Positions 43,092 through 51,309 of a DNA stretch of 64,000 nucleotides are shown here, in pieces (position 1 is the stretch's first letter; each line of letters opens with the position of its first letter). The DNA lies in assembly GCF_013041615.1 (NCBI RefSeq), contig NZ_JABEPQ010000006.1:1-64000 (forward strand). Reading direction: 5' to 3'. Source of the DNA: Knoellia koreensis (GTDB taxonomy: Bacteria; Actinomycetota; Actinomycetes; Actinomycetales; Dermatophilaceae). The notes below the pieces were generated by a model that was given only the letters and a program-made list of their open reading frames with translations, was not told the origin of the DNA and made no database searches. A program made the translations under genes and the position numbers.

Positions 43092-44570
43092 ATGTCCTCC
43101 GCCGATCCCAGCGCGCCGCGCCTGGACCTGTTGCGCCGGGCAACGGCCCACCTCGCGCCCGTCGTGCCGCTGCTCACCGAGCTCGGGTCGCTGTTCGAGC
43201 AGGCGGGTCACGAGCTGGCGCTGGTCGGCGGACCGGTGCGCGACGCGTTCCTCGGACGCACCTCGCCCGACCTCGACTTCACGACAAGCGCCTCGCCCGA
43301 GGAGATCCTCGCCGTCGTCAAGCCGTGGGCCGACACGCACTGGGACATCGGCCGCGACTTCGGCACCATCGGCGCGCGCCGCGGCGACCACACCGTCGAG
43401 ATCACGACCTACCGCGCCGACGCCTACGACGGCCAGACCCGCAAGCCGGTCGTCGCCTTCGGCGACAACCTCGAGGACGACCTGGTGCGCCGCGACTTCA
43501 CCGTGAACGCGATGGCGTTGCGGCTGCCGGGCATGGAGTTCGTCGACCCGTATGCCGGGTTGCCCGACCTGGCGGCGAAGGTGCTGCGCACGCCCGGGCC
43601 GCCGGAGGTGTCGTTCGGTGATGACCCGCTGCGGATGATGCGGGCCTGCCGGTTCGTGGCGCAGCTGGGGTTCGAGGTGGCGCCGCAGGTGCGCTCGGCG
43701 ATGAAGGCCATGGCCGCCTCGATCCAGATCGTGTCGGCCGAGCGGGTGCGCGACGAGCTGACCAAGCTGCTCATGGCGCCCGCGCCGCGGCCCGGGCTGC
43801 GGCTGCTGGTCGACACCGGGCTGGCCGAGCAGGTGCTGCCCGAGCTGCCCGCGCTCCAGCTGGAGATCGACGAGCACCACCGGCACAAGGACGTCTACGA
43901 GCACTCGCTGACGGTGCTCGACCAGGCGATCGCGCTCGAGGGACCCGCCGACGGACCGGCCGAGTCGGTGCCGGGGCCCGACCTGGTGCTGCGGCTGGCG
44001 GCGCTGCTGCACGACATCGGCAAGCCGGCGACGCGGCGGTTCGAGAGCGGTGGCGGAGTGTCGTTCCACCACCACGAGGTCGTCGGCGCCAAGCTCGCGA
44101 CCAAGCGGCTCAAAGCGCTGCGCTATGACAAGGACACGGTCAAGGCGGTGGCCCGGCTGATCGAGCTGCACCTGCGGTTCCACGGGTACGGCGGCGGCCA
44201 GTGGACCGACTCGGCGGTGCGCCGCTACGTCACCGATGCCGGACCGCTGCTGCAGCGGCTGCACCGGCTGACCCGCTCGGACTCCACGACCCGCAACGCC
44301 CGCAAGGCCGCCCTGCTGTCGCGCACCTACGACGACCTCGAGACGCGGATCGAACGGCTCCAGGAGGAAGAGGAGCTCGCCGCCGTGCGCCCCGAGCTCA
44401 ACGGCAACGAGATCGCCGAGGTGCTCGGCATCCCGCCCGGCCCGGTGCTGGGGCAGGCCTACAAGCACCTGCTCGAGGTCCGCCTCGACCGCGGGCTCAT
44501 CGGCAAGGAGGCCGCGGCGCAGGAGCTGCGCACCTGGTGGGCGACGCGGTCGGCCACGAACGGGTCATGA
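43092..44570 (+). CDS. CCA tRNA nucleotidyltransferase
   Basis: The ATG at 43092 gives 492 residues. Nucleotidyltransferase motif LVGGPVRDAFLGRTSPDLDF with metal-binding DLD, the RRDFTVNAMAL motif, the ATP/CTP-selecting DDPLRMMRACRFVAQLGF, and an HD domain (LLHDIGKPATRRF). It builds or repairs the 3' CCA of tRNAs. The same neighbour order (cca-transferase divergent from NUDIX) is found in mycobacteria (pcnA/Rv3907c). Its stop overlaps the GDPD start. Confidence 0.95.
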   Translation: MSSADPSAPRLDLLRRATAHLAPVVPLLTELGSLFEQAGHELALVGGPVRDAFLGRTSPDLDFTTSASPEEILAVVKPWADTHWDIGRDFGTIGARRGDHTVEITTYRADAYDGQTRKPVVAFGDNLEDDLVRRDFTVNAMALRLPGMEFVDPYAGLPDLAAKVLRTPGPPEVSFGDDPLRMMRACRFVAQLGFEVAPQVRSAMKAMAASIQIVSAERVRDELTKLLMAPAPRPGLRLLVDTGLAEQVLPELPALQLEIDEHHRHKDVYEHSLTVLDQAIALEGPADGPAESVPGPDLVLRLAALLHDIGKPATRRFESGGGVSFHHHEVVGAKLATKRLKALRYDKDTVKAVARLIELHLRFHGYGGGQWTDSAVRRYVTDAGPLLQRLHRLTRSDSTTRNARKAALLSRTYDDLETRIERLQEEEELAAVRPELNGNEIAEVLGIPPGPVLGQAYKHLLEVRLDRGLIGKEAAAQELRTWWATRSATNGS

Positions 44571-45340
44571 CCGCGCGGGCCAGCGTCTTCTCCCGGCCGA
44601 CGGTGCTCGGCCACCGGGGCCTGGGCCGCGACCGGGTCGACGGCCTGCTCGAGAACACCATGGAGTCGATCGTGGCCGCCGCGCGCAGCGGTCTGCGCTG
44701 GGTCGAGTTCGACGTGCGGCGCACGGCCGACGACCACCTCGTCGTGGGGCACTACCCGACCGTCGACGCCACCACCTTCGTCGCCGACCTGTCGCTGGAG
44801 CAGGCGCGCGAGCTCGGCGCGGTGACCCTGTCGGACGTGCTCGATGCGCTGCCCGCGGAAACCGGCGTCAACCTCGACCTCAAGACCGCCCTCGAGGACG
44901 CCCTGCGGCCCGCGGCCACGACGACGGCCGGTCTGCTCGCGCGCGTCGCACCGGACATCGCCGCCGACCGCCCGCTGCTCGTCTCGTCCTTCGACCCCGC
45001 AGCCCTGCTCGTCCTCGGTGAGTCCGCACCCGGCATACCCCGCTCGTTGCTCACCTGGATCCGCTTCCCGCTGCGCAAGGCCATCCCGGCAGCCGCGCAC
45101 CTGGGGGTCGACGCGGTCGCCGCCCACTGGGAGTCCTTCGGCCCCAACCCGTCCGACCGCGCGCCGACGTTCCGCTCGGCCGCGTATGCCGTGGACGTCG
45201 CCCACCGCGCCGGGCTCACCGTCGTCGCGTGGTGCCCGGCCGTGCCCGAGGCGCGCACGCTGCTCGAGGCCGGGGTCGACGCCGTGGTGGTCGACGACGT
45301 GCCGCGCGCGCTGCCCGCGCTTGCCGGCTGGGCGGACTGA
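44567..45340 (+). CDS. Glycerophosphodiester phosphodiesterase family protein
   Basis: 257 residues, ATGA overlap with the CCA transferase. TIM-barrel GDPD motifs: LGHRGLGRDRVDGLLENTME (HRG and E-N), WVEFDVRRTADDHLVVGHYP (ExD and H), and VNLDLK. The C-terminal VVAWCPAVPEARTLLEAGVDAVVVDDV is typical. It cleaves glycerophosphodiesters to glycerol 3-phosphate and alcohol. No signal peptide, so cytoplasmic. Confidence 0.93.
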   Translation: MTARASVFSRPTVLGHRGLGRDRVDGLLENTMESIVAAARSGLRWVEFDVRRTADDHLVVGHYPTVDATTFVADLSLEQARELGAVTLSDVLDALPAETGVNLDLKTALEDALRPAATTTAGLLARVAPDIAADRPLLVSSFDPAALLVLGESAPGIPRSLLTWIRFPLRKAIPAAAHLGVDAVAAHWESFGPNPSDRAPTFRSAAYAVDVAHRAGLTVVAWCPAVPEARTLLEAGVDAVVVDDVPRALPALAGWAD

Positions 45341-45420
45341 CGCCACCATCGGCCGAACGGACCGAAGTCCGGATTGCCGGTTTCCTCCCCGTCCGCGCTT
45401 GTGGAATTCTGTGGCCCGTT

Positions 45421-45440
45421 CATGGGGAGTGCTCCCCATG
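45421..45440. promoter_or_regulatory. 20-bp palindrome upstream of the PFNA/T7SS-like operon
   Basis: CATGGGGAGTGCTCCCCATG has perfect 9-base arms around TG. It lies 114 bases before the first gene of the cluster and 80 bases after GDPD. It may be an operator for the operon or a hairpin ending GDPD transcription; there is no U-tract. TACGCT 27 bases downstream could be a -10 element but I find no good -35. Confidence 0.5.
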
Positions 45441-45553
45441 CCGTGAGGGGCTCTCGGCTCGTACGCTGACCTGGTGTTCCCCACGCAGGGGGCACCCGTC
45501 CGTGGCACGTCATGCGCCGGACGTGCGACGCGGCACCGCCAGAGAGGGCCAGG

Positions 45554-46027
45554 ATGACGACGCTGACCTACCCGAGTGCTCAGTTCCCGGGTCCCCCGAG
45601 CGTCTCGGTGCAGATCCCCGACGGGTGGGCCCCGGTGCGGGTCCCGGGGACACTGCTGGCGGCGCGACGGGCGCAGTCCGGTGGGCGGTTCGCCCCCAAC
45701 GTGGTGGTCCGTGGCTTCACCCGCTCGGGTGACTTCACCATCGGTCGGGCCCTCGGCGAGCTCAAGGCGTACGTCGACGAGCGCACCGACGGCGAGATGG
45801 ACGCGCCCTTCTCGGTCGAGATCGAGGACGTGCCGTTCGTGGGGGTCAACGTGTCGTGGACCGACGAGAAGGTCGGCGACGTGGTGCAGGCGCACCTGTT
45901 TGCCGGAGCCCGTCGGGGGCAGGTGGTCGACCTCATCCAGGTGACCGGTTCGGTCGGGGGAGAACAGGTCAGCAGTGACTACGAGACGCTGCAGCAGCTC
46001 ATGCAGACCGTGCGGGTCACGCGTTGA
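45554..46027 (+). CDS. LpqN/DUF1795-like domain protein, first gene of the cluster
   Basis: The ATG at 45554 follows AGG and gives 157 residues. No signal peptide or Cys. The pattern PSVSVQIPDGWAPVRVPG, then VVVRGFTRSGDFTIGRALGELKAYVDERTDG and YETLQQLMQTVRV, resembles the LpqN/DUF1795 alpha-beta fold seen in mycobacterial lipoproteins and T6SS/T7SS adaptors. This similarity is by eye only. Its stop overlaps the start of the phosphatase gene, so it belongs to the same operon. Confidence 0.6.
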   Translation: MTTLTYPSAQFPGPPSVSVQIPDGWAPVRVPGTLLAARRAQSGGRFAPNVVVRGFTRSGDFTIGRALGELKAYVDERTDGEMDAPFSVEIEDVPFVGVNVSWTDEKVGDVVQAHLFAGARRGQVVDLIQVTGSVGGEQVSSDYETLQQLMQTVRVTR

Positions 46028-46833
46028 GCGGCGACACGACGCGTGGCGTTGGCATGACGGTGCGGGCGGGGGCAGCCACCGATGTCGGGCGCGTGCGCAA
46101 GGTCAACGAGGACAGCGTCCTGGCCGACCGGTCCGTCTTCATGGTGGCCGACGGCATGGGCGGTCACGCCGCCGGTGAGGTGGCCAGCAAGATCGCCGTC
46201 GACGCCTTCGTACCGCTGGCCGAGGCGCCGGTGCGCCGCCGCGACGACCTCGTCCACGCCCTCGAGCTCGCCAACCGGCGCATCCTGGAGTCCGTCGCCC
46301 GCCACCCCGAGCAGACCGGCATGGGCACCACCGCGGCCGGCCTGGCCGTCGTCAACGCCGGCGGCTCGGACCACTGGGCCGTCTTCAACGTCGGCGACTC
46401 CCGGGTCTACCGCTACGTCGACGGCCGCACCCGGCAGGTGACGGTCGACCACTCCGAGGTCCGCGAGCTCGTCGAAGCCGGCATCATCACCGAGGCCGAG
46501 GCCGCCAAGCACCCGCTGCGCAACGTCGTCACCCGTTCGCTCGGCTCCGACCCCGCCCCCACCCCGGACGTGTGGGTCTTCCCGCCGCACCCGGGTGAGC
46601 GGTTCGTCGTCTGCTCAGACGGGCTGTCCGGTGAGCTGCCGCTCGAGCGCATCCACGCCCTCGTCAGCGAGTTCGACGACCCGCAGGAGTGCGCCGAGGC
46701 GCTGGTGTCCGCGGCCGTCGAGGCCGGTGGGCGCGACAACGTCTCCGTCGTCGTCGTCGCCCTCGACGCCGGTGACGACGATGACGAGGACGTCGACACG
46801 GCACCGCGTGCCGGCACCGGAGCCGCCCGATGA
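46024..46833 (+). CDS. PP2C-type Ser/Thr protein phosphatase
   Basis: About 269 residues from a TTG that overlaps the previous stop (TTGA); an ATG at 46054 is the alternative start. Metal-binding motifs VNEDSV, VADGMGGHAAGE and GRDNVSVVVV, with GMGTTAAGLAV and NVGDSRVYRYVDG between, form a complete PPM active site. It should oppose the kinase encoded downstream. Cytoplasmic, without a membrane segment. Confidence 0.95.
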   Translation: MSGDTTRGVGMTVRAGAATDVGRVRKVNEDSVLADRSVFMVADGMGGHAAGEVASKIAVDAFVPLAEAPVRRRDDLVHALELANRRILESVARHPEQTGMGTTAAGLAVVNAGGSDHWAVFNVGDSRVYRYVDGRTRQVTVDHSEVRELVEAGIITEAEAAKHPLRNVVTRSLGSDPAPTPDVWVFPPHPGERFVVCSDGLSGELPLERIHALVSEFDDPQECAEALVSAAVEAGGRDNVSVVVVALDAGDDDDEDVDTAPRAGTGAAR

Positions 46834-48947
46834 CGGACCTGCGTTTCGATCCGCCCGACCAGCCCGGATGGAGCACCGTCTCGGTGTCCGGGCTGCACGT
46901 CGTGGTGCGCGGCGGTGGCGCGCTGGTCGACCGCGTCCGCACCGCGGCCGCGGACGGTGACGTCGACGCCGTCCTCGACGTCCTCGCCGGTGGTGGGCTG
47001 CGCGCGACCCCCGACTTCGTCGTGGTCGGCGAGGGCGACCCCGTGCGCGTGGTCGTCCGCGGTGAGGGGTATGCCGTGGTGTCCGGTCCCGAGGGCGAGA
47101 CGCAGGTGCGGGGCCCGCGCCGTGGCAGCTGGACCGATGTCGACGCCCCCGAGGGGGTGAGCGCGGTCGCCGTGGTCCTGCCCGGTGCGCCGGAGCGGTC
47201 CGAGGCAGTCCCGACGGCGGCCGTCGAGGAGACGCCTGCCGACCAGCAGCCCGGAGCGGACCACCCGGCCGGCCCCGAAGCCGACCAGCAGGAGCCGGTC
47301 GCCGAGCCGCCGCAGCAGGCCGGGCAGGCCGAGCCGGTCGAGCCGGTCGAGCCGGTCGAGCCGCCGGAGGCAGTCGCCGAGGGCGCGGCACCCGCCGCAC
47401 CGGCGGAGCCGGAACCGCAGCCCGAGCCGCAACCCGAACCGGAGCCGCAACCCGAGCCGGAACCGGAGCCTGTGGCACCGGCGGAGCCGACCGTGACCGA
47501 GCCGGTGGCGGAGCCCTCGGCAACGGCGGTCCCCCAGGAGGCGCCGAGCACGCACGCACCCGAGGCGACGGTGCACCCGCCGCCCGAGGTGGACGAGGCG
47601 CCGGCCCCGGCGCCCAGTGGCTGGCGGCCCCCGAACCTGCTCAGGCGACGCACCGACCCGGCCCCAGAAGCACCGCCGGTGGCCCCGGCGCCCGAGGCGG
47701 TTCAGCCCGCCCAGCCGGGCGCGCCCGAGCAGTCCCAGGTCCCGGCGGCGCAGCAGCAGCAGCAACACGGTGCTCAGCCCGCGGCCCCCGTGCCCTCGCC
47801 GTCCCCCTCGGCGAGCGAGGAGGAGGTCGACGAGCTGCCGAGCTACGACCACCTGTTCGGCGCCACCCAGCAGGACCGTCCGGCATACATCGAGCAACAC
47901 GACACCGGCACGATCGACGAGCCGCCGATCGGGCACGCTCCGATCGAGTCCGCGGGCGGTTACACCTCGCAGGAGCCCAAGCCGGGTGAGCGCACGCTGG
48001 CCCCGCCGGCGCAGACGCAGTCGCCGGCACCGCAGCCGCCACCCGGGCAGCCGAGTGCCGCCTCGGCCCCGCCACCCCCGGCTCCCGCCCAGGGCGGACG
48101 CATCATCGACTCGGTGCCCTGGCGCAGTGGTGGGTCGAACGTGCCCGCCCCTGAGCCGAAGCCGGCACCACCGGCGGGCGGCACGCACACCCCGCCGCCC
48201 GCGCCGTCGCTGCGTCAGGCGCCACCAGCTGCGCCGCCCGCGGGCCCCAGCCAGGCGGTTCCGCCGGCGCCATCGGCTGCAGCTCCGCAACCGGCCGCGC
48301 CCCCGTCGCCACCGCAACCCGCTGCACCGCCACCTGCCGTGCAGCCACCCGCGCAGCCGGCGACCCCACCCGCCGCGGCTGCATCCACAGCACCCGCGGC
48401 ATCGGGTGCCGCGTCGGGCGACGACGCGGAGGCGACCGTCGACCGTTCCGCGCTCCTGGGCGGCGGCCCGTCCGCGAGTGGCCCCCTCGTGCTGGCCGTG
48501 CTCTGCCCGGCCGGCCACGCCAGCCCGCCGCACTCGAGCGCCTGCCGGGTGTGTGGTCGCGACATCCCGCCGCAGCAGCCGTTCCAGACGCCGCGGCCCT
48601 CGCTCGGCGTGCTGCGGCTGCCGACCGGTGACGTCGTCATGCTCGACCGCGGTGTGCTGCTCGGCCGCTCGCCCAAGGTCAACGCCGACCTCGACGCCGG
48701 CATGCGGCCGCACCTCGTGCGGGTGCCGTCGCCGGAGAACGACATCTCGCGCAACCACGTCGAGATCGTGCTCGAGGGCTGGCATGTCCTGATCCGCGAC
48801 CTCGGGTCGACCAACGGCACCACCGTCACCCTGCCCGGGCAGCTGCCGGTCCGGCTGCGCCCGAGCGACCAGCAGGTCCTCGAGCCCGGCACCGTCATCA
48901 CCCTCGCCGACGAGGTCGCGATCACCTTCGAGGTCGCCGCGTCATGA
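46830..48947 (+). CDS. FHA-domain protein with zinc ribbon and long Pro-rich linker
   Basis: 705 residues. An N-terminal ~115-residue domain (VSVSGLHVVVRGGGALVDRVRTAAADGDVDAVLDVL), a ~450-residue linker rich in Pro, Ala, Glu and Gln including tandem EPQPEP repeats, a CPAGH-x-CRVCG zinc ribbon near 557-575, and a C-terminal FHA domain (LLGRSPKV, DISRNHVEI, LGSTNGT). FHA domains bind phosphothreonine, so this is probably a reader of the cluster kinase. ATGA overlap with the phosphatase. Confidence 0.92.
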   Translation: MTDLRFDPPDQPGWSTVSVSGLHVVVRGGGALVDRVRTAAADGDVDAVLDVLAGGGLRATPDFVVVGEGDPVRVVVRGEGYAVVSGPEGETQVRGPRRGSWTDVDAPEGVSAVAVVLPGAPERSEAVPTAAVEETPADQQPGADHPAGPEADQQEPVAEPPQQAGQAEPVEPVEPVEPPEAVAEGAAPAAPAEPEPQPEPQPEPEPQPEPEPEPVAPAEPTVTEPVAEPSATAVPQEAPSTHAPEATVHPPPEVDEAPAPAPSGWRPPNLLRRRTDPAPEAPPVAPAPEAVQPAQPGAPEQSQVPAAQQQQQHGAQPAAPVPSPSPSASEEEVDELPSYDHLFGATQQDRPAYIEQHDTGTIDEPPIGHAPIESAGGYTSQEPKPGERTLAPPAQTQSPAPQPPPGQPSAASAPPPPAPAQGGRIIDSVPWRSGGSNVPAPEPKPAPPAGGTHTPPPAPSLRQAPPAAPPAGPSQAVPPAPSAAAPQPAAPPSPPQPAAPPPAVQPPAQPATPPAAAASTAPAASGAASGDDAEATVDRSALLGGGPSASGPLVLAVLCPAGHASPPHSSACRVCGRDIPPQQPFQTPRPSLGVLRLPTGDVVMLDRGVLLGRSPKVNADLDAGMRPHLVRVPSPENDISRNHVEIVLEGWHVLIRDLGSTNGTTVTLPGQLPVRLRPSDQQVLEPGTVITLADEVAITFEVAAS

Positions 48948-48969
48948 CTCGCACCCCAGGGCGCACCCG

Positions 48970-50574
48970 ATGAGCTCCTCGGCGCCTCCGGAGATCCCCG
49001 GGCTGGTCTATGTCCAGCCCGTGGGGTCGGGTGGGTATGCCGACGTGTTCCTCTACGAGCAGCAGATGCCGCGGATGAACGTGGCCGTCAAGGTGCTCAA
49101 GGGTGAGGGCCTGACCCCGTCGCTGCGCCGGCAGTTCACCGACGAGGCCGACACGATGGCCCAGCTGGCGGACCACCCCTACATCGTCCAGGTGTTCCGG
49201 TCCGACACCGCCGCAGACGGCCGGCCGTACCTCGTCATGAAGTACTACCCGCCGCCGAACCTGGCGATGCGGGCCCGGGCCGAGCGCTTCACCGTCGAAG
49301 AGGTGCTGCGCACCGGCATCCAGCTGGCCAGCGCCGTCGAGACCGCGCACCGGGCCGGTGTCGTGCACCGTGACATCAAGCCGGCCAACGTGCTCGTGAG
49401 CCAGTACGGCGCGCCCGGCCTCACCGACTTCGGCATCGCCGGTCGAGGAGCCGCAGCCGAGGAGGACGATGACGACGTCGGCGTCTCGGTGCCGTGGGCG
49501 CCGCCTGAGGTGCTCTTCGGCCAGTCCAACGGAGACCACCGGTCCGACGTCTACAGCCTCGCCGCCACCCTGTGGCAGCTGCTCGTCGGGCGCTCGCCGT
49601 TCGAGGTGCCGGGAGGCGACAACTCGGCCTACGCCCTCATGCCTCGCATCCGGTCCAACCCCGCGCCGAGCACCGGCCGCGCCGACGTGCCGGTCTCGCT
49701 GGAACGCCTTCTGTCCCAAGCGATGTCGAAGGACGCCGCCAACCGCCCGCAGACCGCGCTCGCCTTCGCCCGCGCGCTGCAGGAGATCGAGCAGGAGCAG
49801 CGGTTCCCGCGCACCCAGATCGTTGTCCTCGACGAGCAGGGCCAGACCACCCTCGCCGACACCACGCCCACCCCGGGCGCCGACGACGACCGCACCCGCG
49901 TCCGGGCGCCACAGGCCGTCCGTGCCCAGGCCCCGGCACCGGCCCCGCCGGCATACCGGCCGATGAGCGGCTCCACCTCGATCCCGGCAGCCGGGCACAC
50001 CACCGTCACCTCACCGCGAGCCGGCCAGGTGGCGCCCCTGCCCGACGACCTCGCGGAGGAGGGGACGGTCCGCAGGGCCAAGGTCACCGACGAGGCCGAG
50101 CAGGCACCGCCCGCCGCGCCCGCCGAGGACCAGCACGTCATCAAGCCCGGCACGCTGCTGGCGGTCGTGGGCACGGTGTTCGCGATCCTGGTGGGGCTCA
50201 CCGTGTTCGCGCTGACCCGTGGCGATGACGCGCCCACCCCGCAGCCCACGAGGACGACCGTGGCGGGTCCCGGTGAGGACGACCCCCTGCTCGGGGGTCC
50301 TGCGCAGGTGCCGACCGTCGCGGCCCGCGCCGCGTCCGGGGCCGTCGCCTTCAGCTGGTCCTACGGCGGCGCGCAGAAGGACGACACGTTCCGGTTCCGG
50401 TGGGCACCGGCGATCGACAAGCTCGAGGAGGCCAAGCCGGCCTACGTGACGCCGAAGTCGTCGAACTACGTGGTCAAGGTCCCGAAGGGCACCCAGGTTT
50501 GTGGACAGGCGCAGGTGATTCGGGGGGGCCCGTGGACCAACTGGTCGGAGCCGCAGTGCGAGAAGGCAGGGTGA
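48970..50574 (+). CDS. Transmembrane Ser/Thr protein kinase (Pkb2/PFNA type)
   Basis: 534 residues. A PknB-like kinase domain: GSGGYADVF glycine loop, K41 in VAVKVL, HRDIKPAN with D135, and D153 of DFG. An Ala/Pro-rich juxtamembrane linker, one transmembrane helix near 390-412 (LLAVVGTVFAILVGLTVFAL), and an outer ~110-residue domain with two Cys and a fibronectin-like AFSWSY/FRFRW pattern rather than PASTA repeats. All catalytic residues are present. It starts 22 bases after the FHA gene. Confidence 0.95.
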   Translation: MSSSAPPEIPGLVYVQPVGSGGYADVFLYEQQMPRMNVAVKVLKGEGLTPSLRRQFTDEADTMAQLADHPYIVQVFRSDTAADGRPYLVMKYYPPPNLAMRARAERFTVEEVLRTGIQLASAVETAHRAGVVHRDIKPANVLVSQYGAPGLTDFGIAGRGAAAEEDDDDVGVSVPWAPPEVLFGQSNGDHRSDVYSLAATLWQLLVGRSPFEVPGGDNSAYALMPRIRSNPAPSTGRADVPVSLERLLSQAMSKDAANRPQTALAFARALQEIEQEQRFPRTQIVVLDEQGQTTLADTTPTPGADDDRTRVRAPQAVRAQAPAPAPPAYRPMSGSTSIPAAGHTTVTSPRAGQVAPLPDDLAEEGTVRRAKVTDEAEQAPPAAPAEDQHVIKPGTLLAVVGTVFAILVGLTVFALTRGDDAPTPQPTRTTVAGPGEDDPLLGGPAQVPTVAARAASGAVAFSWSYGGAQKDDTFRFRWAPAIDKLEEAKPAYVTPKSSNYVVKVPKGTQVCGQAQVIRGGPWTNWSEPQCEKAG

Positions 50575-50581
50575 GGGGTTC

Positions 50582-51307
50582 ATGGGTGTGACCGTCGACT
50601 TCTGTGGGGAGCTGTTCGTGGCCGACCCGGCCCAGCCGCTCACCATCGGGCGCACCGGTGACGTCGAGATCGACGACAACCCCTACCTGCACCGCAACTT
50701 CCTCCAGGTCGTGGAGGACGGCGGGCTGTGGTGGCTGGCCAACGTCGGCACCACGCTCACCGCGACGGTCGCCGACAAGAAGGGCCTGTTCCAGGCCTGG
50801 CTCAACCCCGGGGCGCGAATTCCGTTGGCACTGGAGCGTTTCACGGTCTGGTTCACCGCCGGTCCCACGACCTACGACTTCGACGTCATCGTCGACACCC
50901 CGGCGTTCGTGGCGACGGAGACCGAGACCAAGGAGGAGGCCGACTCCGGTGAGACCACCGTGGGCCGGGTCTCCTTCACACCGGACCAGAAGCTGTTGAT
51001 CATCGCCCTCGCCGAGCCGTTCCTGCGGCGCGGTCAGGGCGGTGCCACCCAGATCCCGTCGTCGGCCGACGCGGCCGCGCGGCTCGGGTGGAAAGTCACG
51101 AGATTCAACCGAAAACTGGACAACGTGTGTCAAAAGCTCGCAGATGCTGGTACACGTGGTCTCCACGGAGGTCCGGGCAAGCTCGCCAGCAACCGCAAGG
51201 CTCGACTCGTTGAGCACGCGCTGTCGACACGGTTGGTGACCGAGGCGGATCTGGTGCTGCTCGACCACGAGCAGGTCGCCGGGGGAAGCGACGAAGGGGA
51301 GCAGTAA
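50582..51307 (+). CDS. FHA-like protein with C-terminal helix-turn-helix
   Basis: 241 residues. The first ~100 look like a degenerate FHA fold (LTIGRTGDVEID, NPYLHRNFLQV, WWLANVG) with GR and the Ser position altered to L-H. After an acidic linker (about 112-125) comes a helical domain, RVSFTPDQKLLIIALAEPFL, DAAARLGWKVTRFNRKLDNVCQKL, resembling a winged helix like those in FHA-associated regulators. It may read kinase state and bind DNA or another component. It starts 7 bases after the kinase. Confidence 0.75.
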   Translation: MGVTVDFCGELFVADPAQPLTIGRTGDVEIDDNPYLHRNFLQVVEDGGLWWLANVGTTLTATVADKKGLFQAWLNPGARIPLALERFTVWFTAGPTTYDFDVIVDTPAFVATETETKEEADSGETTVGRVSFTPDQKLLIIALAEPFLRRGQGGATQIPSSADAAARLGWKVTRFNRKLDNVCQKLADAGTRGLHGGPGKLASNRKARLVEHALSTRLVTEADLVLLDHEQVAGGSDEGEQ

Positions 51308-51309
51308 CA

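Noticed and set aside
47341..47480. Tandem short repeats suggestive of a CRISPR or microsatellite
   Set aside because: They encode the Glu-Pro-Gln-Pro linker of the FHA protein in frame; no spacer-repeat structure. No CRISPR array was seen anywhere in the window.
46413..48785. A 790-residue minus-strand frame rich in Arg and Gly
   Set aside because: Complement of the Pro/Ala/Glu-rich linker of the FHA protein; low complexity only.
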